Source of the DNA: Bacillota bacterium
GTDB lineage: Bacteria > Bacillota > Clostridia > Acetivibrionales > DSM-1351
Assembly (NCBI GenBank): GCA_023415305.1
Contig: JAEZKZ010000013.1
Location: forward strand, 46,270-110,269
Direction of reading: 5' to 3'
DNA: 64,000 nucleotides
Shown: in pieces, positions 1-6,423 of the stretch
Numbering within the stretch: the first letter of the stretch is position 1
Layout of the letters: each line of letters opens with the position of its first letter
Notes under the pieces: model-generated
Told to the model about the DNA's origin: nothing
The model's input: the letters and a program-made list of their open reading frames with translations, nothing else
Database searches by the model: none
Program-made: the position numbers and the translations under genes

Positions 1-231
1 CCCGATATACCTTCCAAACAGAATCAGAACCATTGCCTCATTGGGCTGAATAGTAAAGAAACCCGGCAGAACAAAAACATATACAATAAATATCAGGATA
101 CCTACAACTATGAGAATATCCAACCCTGTGGTTACTCCAATTATAAATAACACAACGCTGACAATCAGTATCAGAAATGATAATAACAGTATTAATCCAC
201 CTGATTTAGTTTTACCTGCTATTTCCTTCAT
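1..231 (-). CDS. SPFH/band 7 domain protein, N-terminal part
   Basis: The first 77 codons of a minus-strand gene that runs off the left edge. The ATG at 231 follows a GGAGGGG ribosome binding site. Two hydrophobic stretches (about residues 12-33 and 37-55) precede the segment PGFFTIQPNEAMVLILFGRY, which is the way many clostridial SPFH (stomatin/prohibitin/flotillin) proteins enter their band 7 domain. Members of this family form membrane-bound oligomers linked to lipid microdomains and proteolysis; no specific role can be read here. The rest of the domain lies outside the window. A perfect 17-bp inverted repeat lies in its upstream region. Confidence 0.75.
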   Translation of the reverse strand, partial: MKEIAGKTKSGGLILLLSFLILIVSVVLFIIGVTTGLDILIVVGILIFIVYVFVLPGFFTIQPNEAMVLILFGRYIG

Positions 232-266
232 AAGAACCCCTCCAATTCAAAATAATAAAATTAAAT

Positions 267-305
267 AATATTAATATGATATCTAAATGATATCATATTA
301 ATATT
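267..305. promoter_or_regulatory. Perfect 17-bp inverted repeat
   Basis: Arms 267-283 (AATATTAATATGATATC) and 289-305 (GATATCATATTAATATT) are exact complements around the 5-base spacer TAAAT. The repeat sits 36 bases upstream of the SPFH start codon and just after the end of the Crp/Fnr gene. It has no T-tract and is AT-only at its ends, so an operator for a dimeric regulator is more likely than a terminator. Which protein binds it is unknown. Confidence 0.6.
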
Positions 306-361
306 TAAAAGTAAATGGTACGACATAAAATTTGATATTATTTCTATTTAATCTAACATAT

Positions 362-1063
362 TCATTCACTGGTCATTTCACGCAATTTATCCGGCTTAAG
401 AATCCGTATAGCCTCCTTCTGAAATTCAATTATCCCATTATCCCTCATAACACCCATCTCTCTAGACATTGACGGTCTTGAAATATTCAAGAAATCAGCC
501 ATCTCATTTCTGTTCATGGGCAATCTGAAGGTATGGCTCCCCGACTTCTCCATATGCTCCAGCAGCAGACATGCGATTTTAGAATTAATGCTTTTCATTG
601 ACAGGTATTCCACTCTCCTGTTGAGCATAATTGCCCTGTTTGAAACTATTCTGAGCAGATTTTTTATCAGCTGGCTGTGAAAGCCACAGGTTTCGCCGCA
701 TTGGTTGATAATCGCGCTGTTTTCAAGAAATATTATACTACAGTCAGTTTGAGCCTGTACATTTGCCGGCCACTGCTCCTTTCCAGAAAACGCAATTACC
801 TCTCCGAACAATTCTCCGGCTGATAATACTCCCAGCATGACCCGACTGCCTGCAGCATTGTCCTTGGACACAACTGCACTTCCCTCTACCATTATTCCAA
901 GGCCATAATAGCGTTCTCCTGCCATAACAATAAAATCACCTTTATTGAAGGAATGAAGCTTCGGGCTGAAGCATTCCAGCATGGAAATCAACTGATAATC
1001 CTCAAAGCCCTCAAATAGTTCACATTTCAGTAACGTCTTAGCCAGCGTATTGTATTTACTCAC
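362..1063 (-). CDS. Crp/Fnr family transcriptional regulator
   Basis: A 233-residue regulator with the usual two parts: an effector-binding cNMP-like beta-barrel (about residues 15-125; GDFIVMAGE, GELFGEVIAFSG) and a C-terminal winged helix (about 150-225; MNRNEMADFLNISRPSMSRE is the recognition helix region). The start is GTG at 1063 behind GGGAGGTAAAAG. There is no cysteine set like that of E. coli FNR; C14, C31, C108 and C120-C125 are scattered, so iron-sulfur sensing is not supported. It is divergent from a 4Fe-4S protein, and a dyad GTATC-N4-GATAC lies between them, so it probably controls both itself and that gene. HcpR-type nitrosative stress regulators are one possible relative; this is an inference. 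Confidence 0.88.
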   Translation of the reverse strand: MSKYNTLAKTLLKCELFEGFEDYQLISMLECFSPKLHSFNKGDFIVMAGERYYGLGIMVEGSAVVSKDNAAGSRVMLGVLSAGELFGEVIAFSGKEQWPANVQAQTDCSIIFLENSAIINQCGETCGFHSQLIKNLLRIVSNRAIMLNRRVEYLSMKSINSKIACLLLEHMEKSGSHTFRLPMNRNEMADFLNISRPSMSREMGVMRDNGIIEFQKEAIRILKPDKLREMTSE

Positions 1064-1088
1064 CTTTTACCTCCCTAACGTTCTTTTT

Positions 1089-1102
1089 GTATCCTGAGAT
1101 AC
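1089..1102. promoter_or_regulatory. Candidate Crp/Fnr operator
   Basis: GTATC at 1089-1093 and GATAC at 1098-1102 form a dyad with a 4-base spacer; the left half reads TTGTATC. Half-site length and spacer match the architecture of Crp/Fnr family sites. It lies 26 bases upstream of the GTG of the Crp/Fnr gene, in the divergent intergenic region, suggesting autoregulation and control of the 4Fe-4S gene. Confidence 0.5.
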
Positions 1103-1232
1103 CGATTACATATTAATTATACCTTATAATTAGCATATAAATTGAAAATTAGTAACAAACAGAAGTAATTAGAATCAATCCGAACTGATTTTTATAATAA
1201 ATTAATTAGAGCAATGCTCAGAGGAGGATATT

Positions 1233-2006
1233 ATGAAGAGAAATATTATCAAAATCGACGAAGATAAATGTAACGGCTGTGGTCTTTGTGTCAACGCCTG
1301 TCATGAAGGAGCACTTGTTATGGAAAACGGTAAAGCAAAACTTATTTCCGACAGCTACTGCGACGGGCTTGGAAATTGTCTGCCCGAGTGCCCTACAAAT
1401 GCAATTTCCATAATAGAGCGTGAAGCCGATGCCTATGATGAAGAACTTGTAATGAAGAAAATGGCTGAAAAGGTACAAGGGGCATGCTCTGAAGCAGCGC
1501 CGTCGCATTCAACCTCAACAGCACCGGCCCAGCATTCCCAGTCGCCGATGCACGGGGGCTGCCCAGGTTCGAGAGCTATGGCCATCAAGAGGTCAGCCGA
1601 GAGTACAGCCTCAAGTCCTGCTCCTGCTCAACAGCTTACATCGGAACTTATGCAATGGCCGTGTCAGATAAAGCTGGTTCCAGTGAATGCTCCTTACCTT
1701 GATAATTGTGATTTGCTAATCGCAGCAGACTGTACAGCCTTTGCATATGCCAATATTCACAAGGATTTCATGAAGAACAGAATTACACTTATAGGCTGTC
1801 CCAAGCTTGATGAAGGTGATTACTCTGAAAAACTGACTGCAATACTGTCCAACAACAACATTAACAGCGTCAAGATACTCAGAATGGAAGTTCCTTGCTG
1901 TGGCGGTATAGTCAATGCCGTGAAAACCGCACTTATTCAATCGGGAAAAATGATACCCTGGAGTATTGTAGTAATAGGAACAGATGGAGAAATAAGACAA
2001 AGTTAA
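1233..2006 (+). CDS. 4Fe-4S dicluster ferredoxin-like protein
   Basis: A 257-residue protein with an N-terminal two-cluster ferredoxin domain: CNGCGLCVNAC at about residues 14-24 and CDGLGNCLPEC at about 43-53. A low-complexity Ser/Ala/Pro/Gln linker (about 85-140) joins it to a C-terminal domain with further cysteines (GCPKLDEGD near 188, VPCCGGI near 220). Proteins of this layout are common in anaerobes and are usually annotated only as 4Fe-4S binding proteins; an electron-transfer or redox-sensing role is an inference. The start ATG at 1233 follows GAGGAGG. It is divergent from a Crp/Fnr regulator and is followed by an intrinsic terminator, so it is a single-gene unit. Confidence 0.85.
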   Translation: MKRNIIKIDEDKCNGCGLCVNACHEGALVMENGKAKLISDSYCDGLGNCLPECPTNAISIIEREADAYDEELVMKKMAEKVQGACSEAAPSHSTSTAPAQHSQSPMHGGCPGSRAMAIKRSAESTASSPAPAQQLTSELMQWPCQIKLVPVNAPYLDNCDLLIAADCTAFAYANIHKDFMKNRITLIGCPKLDEGDYSEKLTAILSNNNINSVKILRMEVPCCGGIVNAVKTALIQSGKMIPWSIVVIGTDGEIRQS

Positions 2007-2039
2007 TTATTTGAAATATGAAAGATATCCGTTATAATA

Positions 2040-2072
2040 GGTCTGTGGGCCATTGGTTTCACAGACCTTTTT
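2040..2072 (+). terminator. Intrinsic terminator after the 4Fe-4S gene
   Basis: GGTCTGTG (2040-2047) pairs with CACAGACC (2060-2067), followed by a T-run. It lies between the 4Fe-4S gene and mtnN. Confidence 0.8.
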
Positions 2073-2154
2073 GAATTGTAATTTATTATATCAATTAATG
2101 CATCAGGTATGGGTTAATTCAATACGCCTTACCGAAATGAGAAATGGAGAGTTT

Positions 2155-2916
2155 ATGTTAATAGGAATAATTGGCGCTATGGAGCAGGAAATCAAGCTGC
2201 TTGCCAAGAGTATGGATATATCCGAAATAAAAACCCTGGGTATGAGAGACTATTATATCGGAAAACTATTTGGCAGAGATGTTGTATTAGTATTTTCCAA
2301 ATGCGGAAAAGTTGCAGCCTCCTCCTGTGTTACTTCGCTAATTAATGTATTCAAGGTTAATCTTGTTATATTTACCGGCGTGGCAGGAGGAACCGACAGT
2401 TCACTAAACATCGGAGATATAGTTATTGCAGATAAACTAATACAGCACGATATGGATGCAAGTCCCATGCCAGGATGTAAAAAGTTTGAGATACCACTGC
2501 TTGGTACTGACATATTTGTGACAGACAGTAGGCTGACTTCAATGGGATTATCCTCTGCACAGCAATATATCAACGAGTATATGAAGAATGATGTGTCGGA
2601 AGAAGCTCTTAAAGAGTTTCATATCTCTACGCCAAAGGTTGTAGTAGGTACAATAGCGAGCGGAGACCAATTTATAGCAGACAGCAGCAAGGTAAGGGCC
2701 TTATCAGAAGAAATTGAAAACCTCAAGTGCATTGAAATGGAGGGCGCGGCTGTTGCTCAGGTGTGCTTCGAGCATAAAATTGATTATATTGTCTTCAGGG
2801 TTATATCGGACAAGGCTGATGAGCATGCTAGCATTAATTTCCCGCAATTTATTGAAAAAACGGCCAGCCACTTTACCCGCGGAATAGTAAAGCAATTTAT
2901 ATCTGAAATCAAATAA
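2155..2916 (+). CDS. mtnN: 5'-methylthioadenosine/S-adenosylhomocysteine nucleosidase
   Basis: A 253-residue PNP/UDP family nucleosidase that splits adenine from MTA, SAH and 5'-deoxyadenosine, serving methyl-donor recycling. Seen: MLIGIIGAMEQEI at the N-terminus, TGVAGG near residue 77, and CIEMEGAAVAQVC with the ribose-binding Glu and Met-Glu near 190, then VISDKAD with the catalytic Asp. The start is set at 2155 because it follows GGAGA at 6 bases and gives the typical family start; a longer open frame from 2053 would overlap the terminator at 2040-2072. The central part (about 120-160) is slightly longer than in E. coli MtnN (232 residues). It stands alone between two terminators. Confidence 0.93.
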   Translation: MLIGIIGAMEQEIKLLAKSMDISEIKTLGMRDYYIGKLFGRDVVLVFSKCGKVAASSCVTSLINVFKVNLVIFTGVAGGTDSSLNIGDIVIADKLIQHDMDASPMPGCKKFEIPLLGTDIFVTDSRLTSMGLSSAQQYINEYMKNDVSEEALKEFHISTPKVVVGTIASGDQFIADSSKVRALSEEIENLKCIEMEGAAVAQVCFEHKIDYIVFRVISDKADEHASINFPQFIEKTASHFTRGIVKQFISEIK

Positions 2917-2966
2917 TTAATGTAACTAAATATTAGGTTATAACAGTTGCGAGCTATATGTAAATT

Positions 2967-2987
2967 CCGGCCTGGTGCCGGTTTTTT
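2967..2987 (+). terminator. Intrinsic terminator after mtnN
   Basis: CCGGC (2967-2971) pairs with GCCGG (2977-2981), followed by six T. Confidence 0.75.
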
Positions 2988-3099
2988 GTTGTTCCAGACT
3001 AATTTACATAATTCAATAATTCTGTAACAATATCAAAATTCTGCTAATATACTGCTATTAGAATAGGAGTACACTTAATATTTTTAAAGGTGATAGTGA

Positions 3100-3543
3100 A
3101 TGCCATACACAGATAGAGAATTATTTGCCAGATTAATCCAATGTGAGGCTGAGGGTGAAGGCGATAATGGCATGAAGGGTGTAGCTACGGTTATTATGAA
3201 CAGGGTAACTGTTCCGTATGGAGAATTTTTCAGATTAGTACACGGTGATATTAGAGCAGCCATACTACAAGCAGGACAGTTTACATGCGTTAAAGAAGTA
3301 GTTGCCGGTCAATATAATCCTCAGAATATATATAATATGAATCCTCAAGACATACACTACGATATTGCTGATTGGGCTATGACTGGTAACACCCTGGGTG
3401 CGGTTGCAGAATGTCTCTGGTACTATAATCCCTTCAAACCTACCTGTGGTTCCTTTTTCCCACCGGGTAACACAGGTGTGATATTTACCAGAATAGCACA
3501 GCATTGCTTTTATACCCCTACACAAAAATATGCACAAACATAG
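3100..3543 (+). CDS. cwlJ: Spore cortex-lytic cell wall hydrolase, CwlJ type
   Basis: A 147-residue Hydrolase_2 (SleB/CwlJ) domain protein without signal peptide or peptidoglycan-binding domain. This fits CwlJ (142 residues in B. subtilis) and not SleB, which has an N-terminal binding domain. Seen: ARLIQCEAEGEG with the family's catalytic Glu near residue 14, VATVIMNRV near 28, and the Trp/Tyr-rich segment ECLWYYNP near 107. CwlJ-type enzymes degrade cortex peptidoglycan during germination. The ATG follows AAAGGTGATAGTGA. The next gene, 41 bases on, is a GerQ homologue, reproducing the cwlJ-gerQ pair of Bacillus, where GerQ is needed to place CwlJ in the coat. The partnership supports the assignment. 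Confidence 0.88.
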   Translation: MPYTDRELFARLIQCEAEGEGDNGMKGVATVIMNRVTVPYGEFFRLVHGDIRAAILQAGQFTCVKEVVAGQYNPQNIYNMNPQDIHYDIADWAMTGNTLGAVAECLWYYNPFKPTCGSFFPPGNTGVIFTRIAQHCFYTPTQKYAQT

Positions 3544-3584
3544 TAACGTTAAAGAAATCCATTCAGAAAGGAAGTAAAATCTAT

Positions 3585-3965
3585 ATGAAAAATCGACCAA
3601 CTCCATACTATACCTTACCTTTTATCTGCTATGAGGAAAGGCCTGACGGAACTCAAGCCGAGATAATGACACCGGGTCAGCCCATGCAGGGTATGACACA
3701 GCAGGATCAATTTGCACCTATAACCCCTACAACACAGCCAGAAGCATTGACTCTGACCAGCACCGAATATTTGAACGGGTTTTTACGTACTCAAATCGGC
3801 AAAAGGGTCAGGGTTGAGTTCCTTATCGGTACAGGAACTCTGCTGGACAGAACCGGAACTTTGATAAGTGTTGGGGCTAACTATATAAACATAAGGCTTA
3901 TCGAGAGTGACGATATAATGACCTGTGATTTCTTTTCAATAAAATTTGTTACATTTTTGATATAA
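3585..3965 (+). CDS. gerQ: Spore coat protein GerQ-like
   Basis: A 126-residue protein with a Pro/Gln/Thr-rich N-terminus (residues 1-55) and a C-terminal domain of about 65 residues (YLNGFLRTQIGKRVRVEFLI and following) that matches GerQ (YwdL) in layout. In B. subtilis GerQ localises CwlJ to the coat and is cross-linked by transglutaminase at Lys residues; here the N-terminal half carries many Gln and few Lys. The start is placed at 3585, the first ATG of the conserved reading behind AAAGGAAG; an earlier ATG at 3504 overlaps cwlJ. It is the last gene before a strong terminator. The family call rests on domain sequence and on the cwlJ neighbour. Confidence 0.8.
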   Translation: MKNRPTPYYTLPFICYEERPDGTQAEIMTPGQPMQGMTQQDQFAPITPTTQPEALTLTSTEYLNGFLRTQIGKRVRVEFLIGTGTLLDRTGTLISVGANYINIRLIESDDIMTCDFFSIKFVTFLI

Positions 3966-4006
3966 ACTACACACCGATAGACATGAATCTCCCTCCTGCA
4001 ACATAA

Positions 4007-4040
4007 AACAACCCCCGTTTAACACAGGGGGTTGTTTTTA
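4007..4040. terminator. Terminator after cwlJ-gerQ
   Basis: AACAACCCCC (4007-4016) pairs with GGGGGTTGTT (4027-4036), followed by T residues on the plus strand. It also separates the pair from the minus-strand gene ending at 4100. Confidence 0.88.
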
Positions 4041-4099
4041 TAGATAAAGTAGATGTTTCATATAACAAATGCAGAACTTTCACGCCAACGGTAAATAAA

Positions 4100-4585
4100 T
4101 CAACCAATATCATGATATGGCATAAGCAGCAATAGATTTTCCTTTACTTCTATACCGTATTTTAGACAAAGTTGAGCGATATGTATTCCAAATATGGCCC
4201 TTAATTCCCCTAAAGCTGTTAGGTAAACTCCGTCTACCACTTCTCCCAAGCCCATCGCCTTTTGAGCCTGTATGCTCTCACTGCATCTATCTTGAAATTT
4301 TCTGCATGCCGCTCTCATTGCCCTCAGATGTGATTCAATTTCAGTATTTCCATTAACCTTTTGTATTACCTCGGTAAGCTTTTCTCTTACAGCAATTACT
4401 GAGCTTATTACATATTTGTAGTACTCTAAAGTATAAGGATTAAATAATACCCTTTTATCTTCCAGGTATACAATCAGGTCGCTTACTAAGAGCCGGTCAC
4501 TTTCAGGAGGAGTCCAGGATATGCCAAATATCGGTGTTGAAATTCCAGTTATGGATTTAGCAATTTTATTAAAGATATCTTTCAT
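4100..4585 (-). CDS. DUF6650-like conserved protein
   Basis: A 161-residue soluble protein. The N-terminal segment ITGISTPIFGISWTPPESDR (residues 13-32), followed by LEDKRVLFNPY, recalls the DUF6650 family of uncharacterised proteins found scattered in bacterial genomes. The rest is predicted mostly helical, with no catalytic motif I can recognise. The ATG follows AAAGGGGTGGGC. It may form an operon with a small open frame ending 28 bases upstream. The family assignment is from memory of its N-terminal motif and the function is unknown. Confidence 0.6.
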   Translation of the reverse strand: MKDIFNKIAKSITGISTPIFGISWTPPESDRLLVSDLIVYLEDKRVLFNPYTLEYYKYVISSVIAVREKLTEVIQKVNGNTEIESHLRAMRAACRKFQDRCSESIQAQKAMGLGEVVDGVYLTALGELRAIFGIHIAQLCLKYGIEVKENLLLLMPYHDIG

Positions 4586-4612
4586 TTGCCCACCCCTTTA
4601 CATAAAGTTCCT

Positions 4613-4780
4613 TTATAAAGTGTTTGTCATGGAAATTCTTTTTCCTGTATCATTTTCATTATTTATTATCCAGCAGGTCTTGTCAATAATTTCCTTGTTC
4701 TGAATGTATTTACGAAGTCTGCCATACATTATTAATATTTCACCATTTCTATCCTGAACCAGCATGTTTGCTATTGCCAT
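4613..4780 (-). CDS. Possible small protein
   Basis: An open frame of 55 codons from the ATG at 4780 (MAIANMLVQDRNGEILIMYG at its start) behind a modest AAGGT. A 69-codon form from 4822 has no ribosome binding site. It is rich in charged residues and has no recognisable domain. It ends 28 bases before the DUF6650-like gene on the same strand, which is the only contextual support. It could be spurious. Confidence 0.3.
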   Translation of the reverse strand: MAIANMLVQDRNGEILIMYGRLRKYIQNKEIIDKTCWIINNENDTGKRISMTNTL

Positions 4781-4851
4781 TAATAATACCTTAAATAGAT
4801 AATAGATTTTATGAAAACTCATATCTGAAATACCCTACATCTATGAACCCG

Positions 4852-5029
4852 TTTATATACTATTGCTTGTATATAAATTACAATCAATAAGTATACATAA
4901 AAAGGTAATACAAAATTACTTTTCAGAAATCTTTTTAAAGTATTGCGAACTCATAAAATGACCGAAAAAGTCTTGTAAATAATTTCCTCATAATAAACAT
5001 ATTTACAAATCAATATAATTTGTTGTAAA
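4852..5029. promoter_or_regulatory. Dyad-containing region upstream of the AgrD-like locus
   Basis: The 280 bases before the gene at 5104 are very AT-rich. Two dyads are visible: TTTATATAC/GTATATAAA (4852-4860 and 4869-4877, 8-base spacer) and TTTACAA/TTGTAAA (5002-5008 and 5023-5029). Either could be an operator for the membrane protein/AgrD-like unit. No clear consensus promoter is visible; TATAAT occurs at 5056-5061. Confidence 0.35.
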
Positions 5030-5103
5030 ATGTATTATAGTTACTAAATTTTACATATAATGTCGTTTGTTTAATTTTTGGTCACTTAAATTAAGGAGTT
5101 AAG

Positions 5104-6081
5104 ATGTTTGATATTTTCATTCAGCAAAGTATATTACAGAAGGTTGTAATAAATACAATATTAGTTTCCATTCCAGAAGAATTATTTCTGGTTATGTTTA
5201 CACTAATAATGGTTGGAGAATTTGAATACTGGCAGGAGCCTGAATGTAAAAGGCTTATAAACAGGTTCGATTATGTGAGGGTTTTTTTACCTACTATTGT
5301 GGGGGCTCTACTGTCGAATATTTTAAGAAGTATCGGTTTGAACTACGGCTTTTATCAATTCATAACTCCAATCGTAATATATATCCTTATTGTATTGACT
5401 AATGATGTTTTTGGAGATGCATATGCAATAAAGTGGATAATTAAAGCTTTTATTTCTTATATGGTAGGTTTTCTTTTCATTGGTATTTCTGAATTCATTT
5501 ATGCTCCGTTTATCATATACGGTACTAATCTAACAATGGCTAAAATTCAAAGCAGTCTTTTACTATATTTTATGACTTCACTTCCTCCACGCTTTTTGCA
5601 GTATTCTTTGCTTTGTTACCTTGTAAGTAAAAGACGAACTTTTTTAAAAGGACAATTGTTAAGGAATCTTTTATCTAGTCCTGTGTTATCAGTAATATTT
5701 TCTATATTGGTTCTTATAAATATATTGTTTTTGTGGCTTATGTATAAAACAATTGTTTTTGATAGAGTTCTTTTATCTGTTTCTCAGTTTTTCCAAGTAT
5801 TTATCATTATAAGTGTAATTCTATTCCCTATGTTGAATCTTTCAGGACTTATATGGAGTTCCTATCTTTTAAAAAGTAAGGAAGCTAAAGATAAGAAGTC
5901 TGCTTCTGAACAATTACATAGTCTGTTGAGGGAACTGGAGTTATATACCTTCGATGGGAAATATAGTAATATCAAGTGGAAGTTAAATAAAATTAGCACA
6001 GACATTGAGGAAGTGGCAAATAATCTATATAAAGAAAATGAAAATAAAAAAACAATCTTAAAATCTGAAGGAGGTAAGTAG
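5104..6081 (+). CDS. Polytopic membrane protein, kinase-less AgrC-like
   Basis: A 325-residue protein with about six or seven predicted membrane segments (roughly residues 12-38, 55-76, 82-100, 110-140, 150-190, 195-220, 230-258) and a charged, helical cytosolic tail (about 260-325; EQLHSLLRELELYTFDGKY). The N-terminal sensor part of AgrC-type quorum-sensing kinases has this membrane layout, but no H-box, HATPase domain or any other catalytic motif follows. Start: ATG at 5104 behind AAGGAG. It ends 2 bases before an AgrD-like peptide gene whose ribosome binding site lies in its last codons, so the two are translationally coupled. It could be a receptor relic, a decoy receptor or a transporter; I do not recognise the family with certainty. 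Confidence 0.7.
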   Translation: MFDIFIQQSILQKVVINTILVSIPEELFLVMFTLIMVGEFEYWQEPECKRLINRFDYVRVFLPTIVGALLSNILRSIGLNYGFYQFITPIVIYILIVLTNDVFGDAYAIKWIIKAFISYMVGFLFIGISEFIYAPFIIYGTNLTMAKIQSSLLLYFMTSLPPRFLQYSLLCYLVSKRRTFLKGQLLRNLLSSPVLSVIFSILVLINILFLWLMYKTIVFDRVLLSVSQFFQVFIIISVILFPMLNLSGLIWSSYLLKSKEAKDKKSASEQLHSLLRELELYTFDGKYSNIKWKLNKISTDIEEVANNLYKENENKKTILKSEGGK

Positions 6082-6083
6082 TT

Positions 6084-6200
6084 ATGAAAATATTCTTTTA
6101 TTCACTTATGTCAAGCTTATTATGTATTTTGGTTATATTGTTCGGAATAAAGCCTGCATGCTTGTGGGGATGGCATCAACCAAGAGTTCCACAGATTAAA
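6084..6200 (+). CDS. AgrD-like cyclic lactone autoinducer pre-peptide, tail altered
   Basis: A 38-residue peptide, too short for routine gene calling. Order: short N-terminus, hydrophobic helix (residues 4-22, LMSSLLCILVILFGI), then KPACLWGWHQP. The pattern of an amphipathic helix, a Cys that closes a thiolactone with 4 residues after it, and a QP-containing tail is that of clostridial AgrD-type precursors. The ATG has a GGAGGTAAG ribosome binding site inside the end of the preceding membrane protein gene. Oddity: in frame the tail ends as QPKSSTD. Removing one C from the CCC run (6180-6182) would give PRVPQIK and stop at 6204, which fits the conserved charged tail far better. So the gene may carry a +1 frameshift, or the base call may be wrong. 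No AgrB protease gene is next to it. Confidence 0.7.
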
Positions 6201-6326
6201 TAGGTTTTAAGTCTAATCGTGGAAAATCCTCCGTTTTTTACTGCCCTTCCTTAATGCCCATGTGTTAATCCTCTGAAAATTTACATTCCGCTTGGCTAAA
6301 TGTTTCCTTAATACCCTTACCAGTTC

Positions 6327-6363
6327 AACAAATAGAACATGTAACTGTGTTCTATTTGTTTTT
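6327..6363 (+). terminator. Intrinsic terminator after the AgrD-like gene
   Basis: A 13-bp perfect stem (6327-6339 with 6348-6360) is followed by T residues on the plus strand. The 120 bases between the peptide and this stem show no further gene, so no agrB follows in this unit. Confidence 0.8.
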
Positions 6364-6423
6364 GAGTAGTCCATTTCTGTCTAGGTAAATTCGGTTTGCT
6401 GAAAATCACTTTCTCACAAACTC

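Noticed and set aside
1218..2000. Minus-strand open frames opposite the 4Fe-4S gene
   Set aside because: They mirror the codon structure of a well-supported plus-strand gene and have no start signals.
2053..2154. N-terminal extension of the MTA/SAH nucleosidase
   Set aside because: It would be encoded across an intrinsic terminator and lacks a ribosome binding site; the start at 2155 has both site and family-typical sequence.
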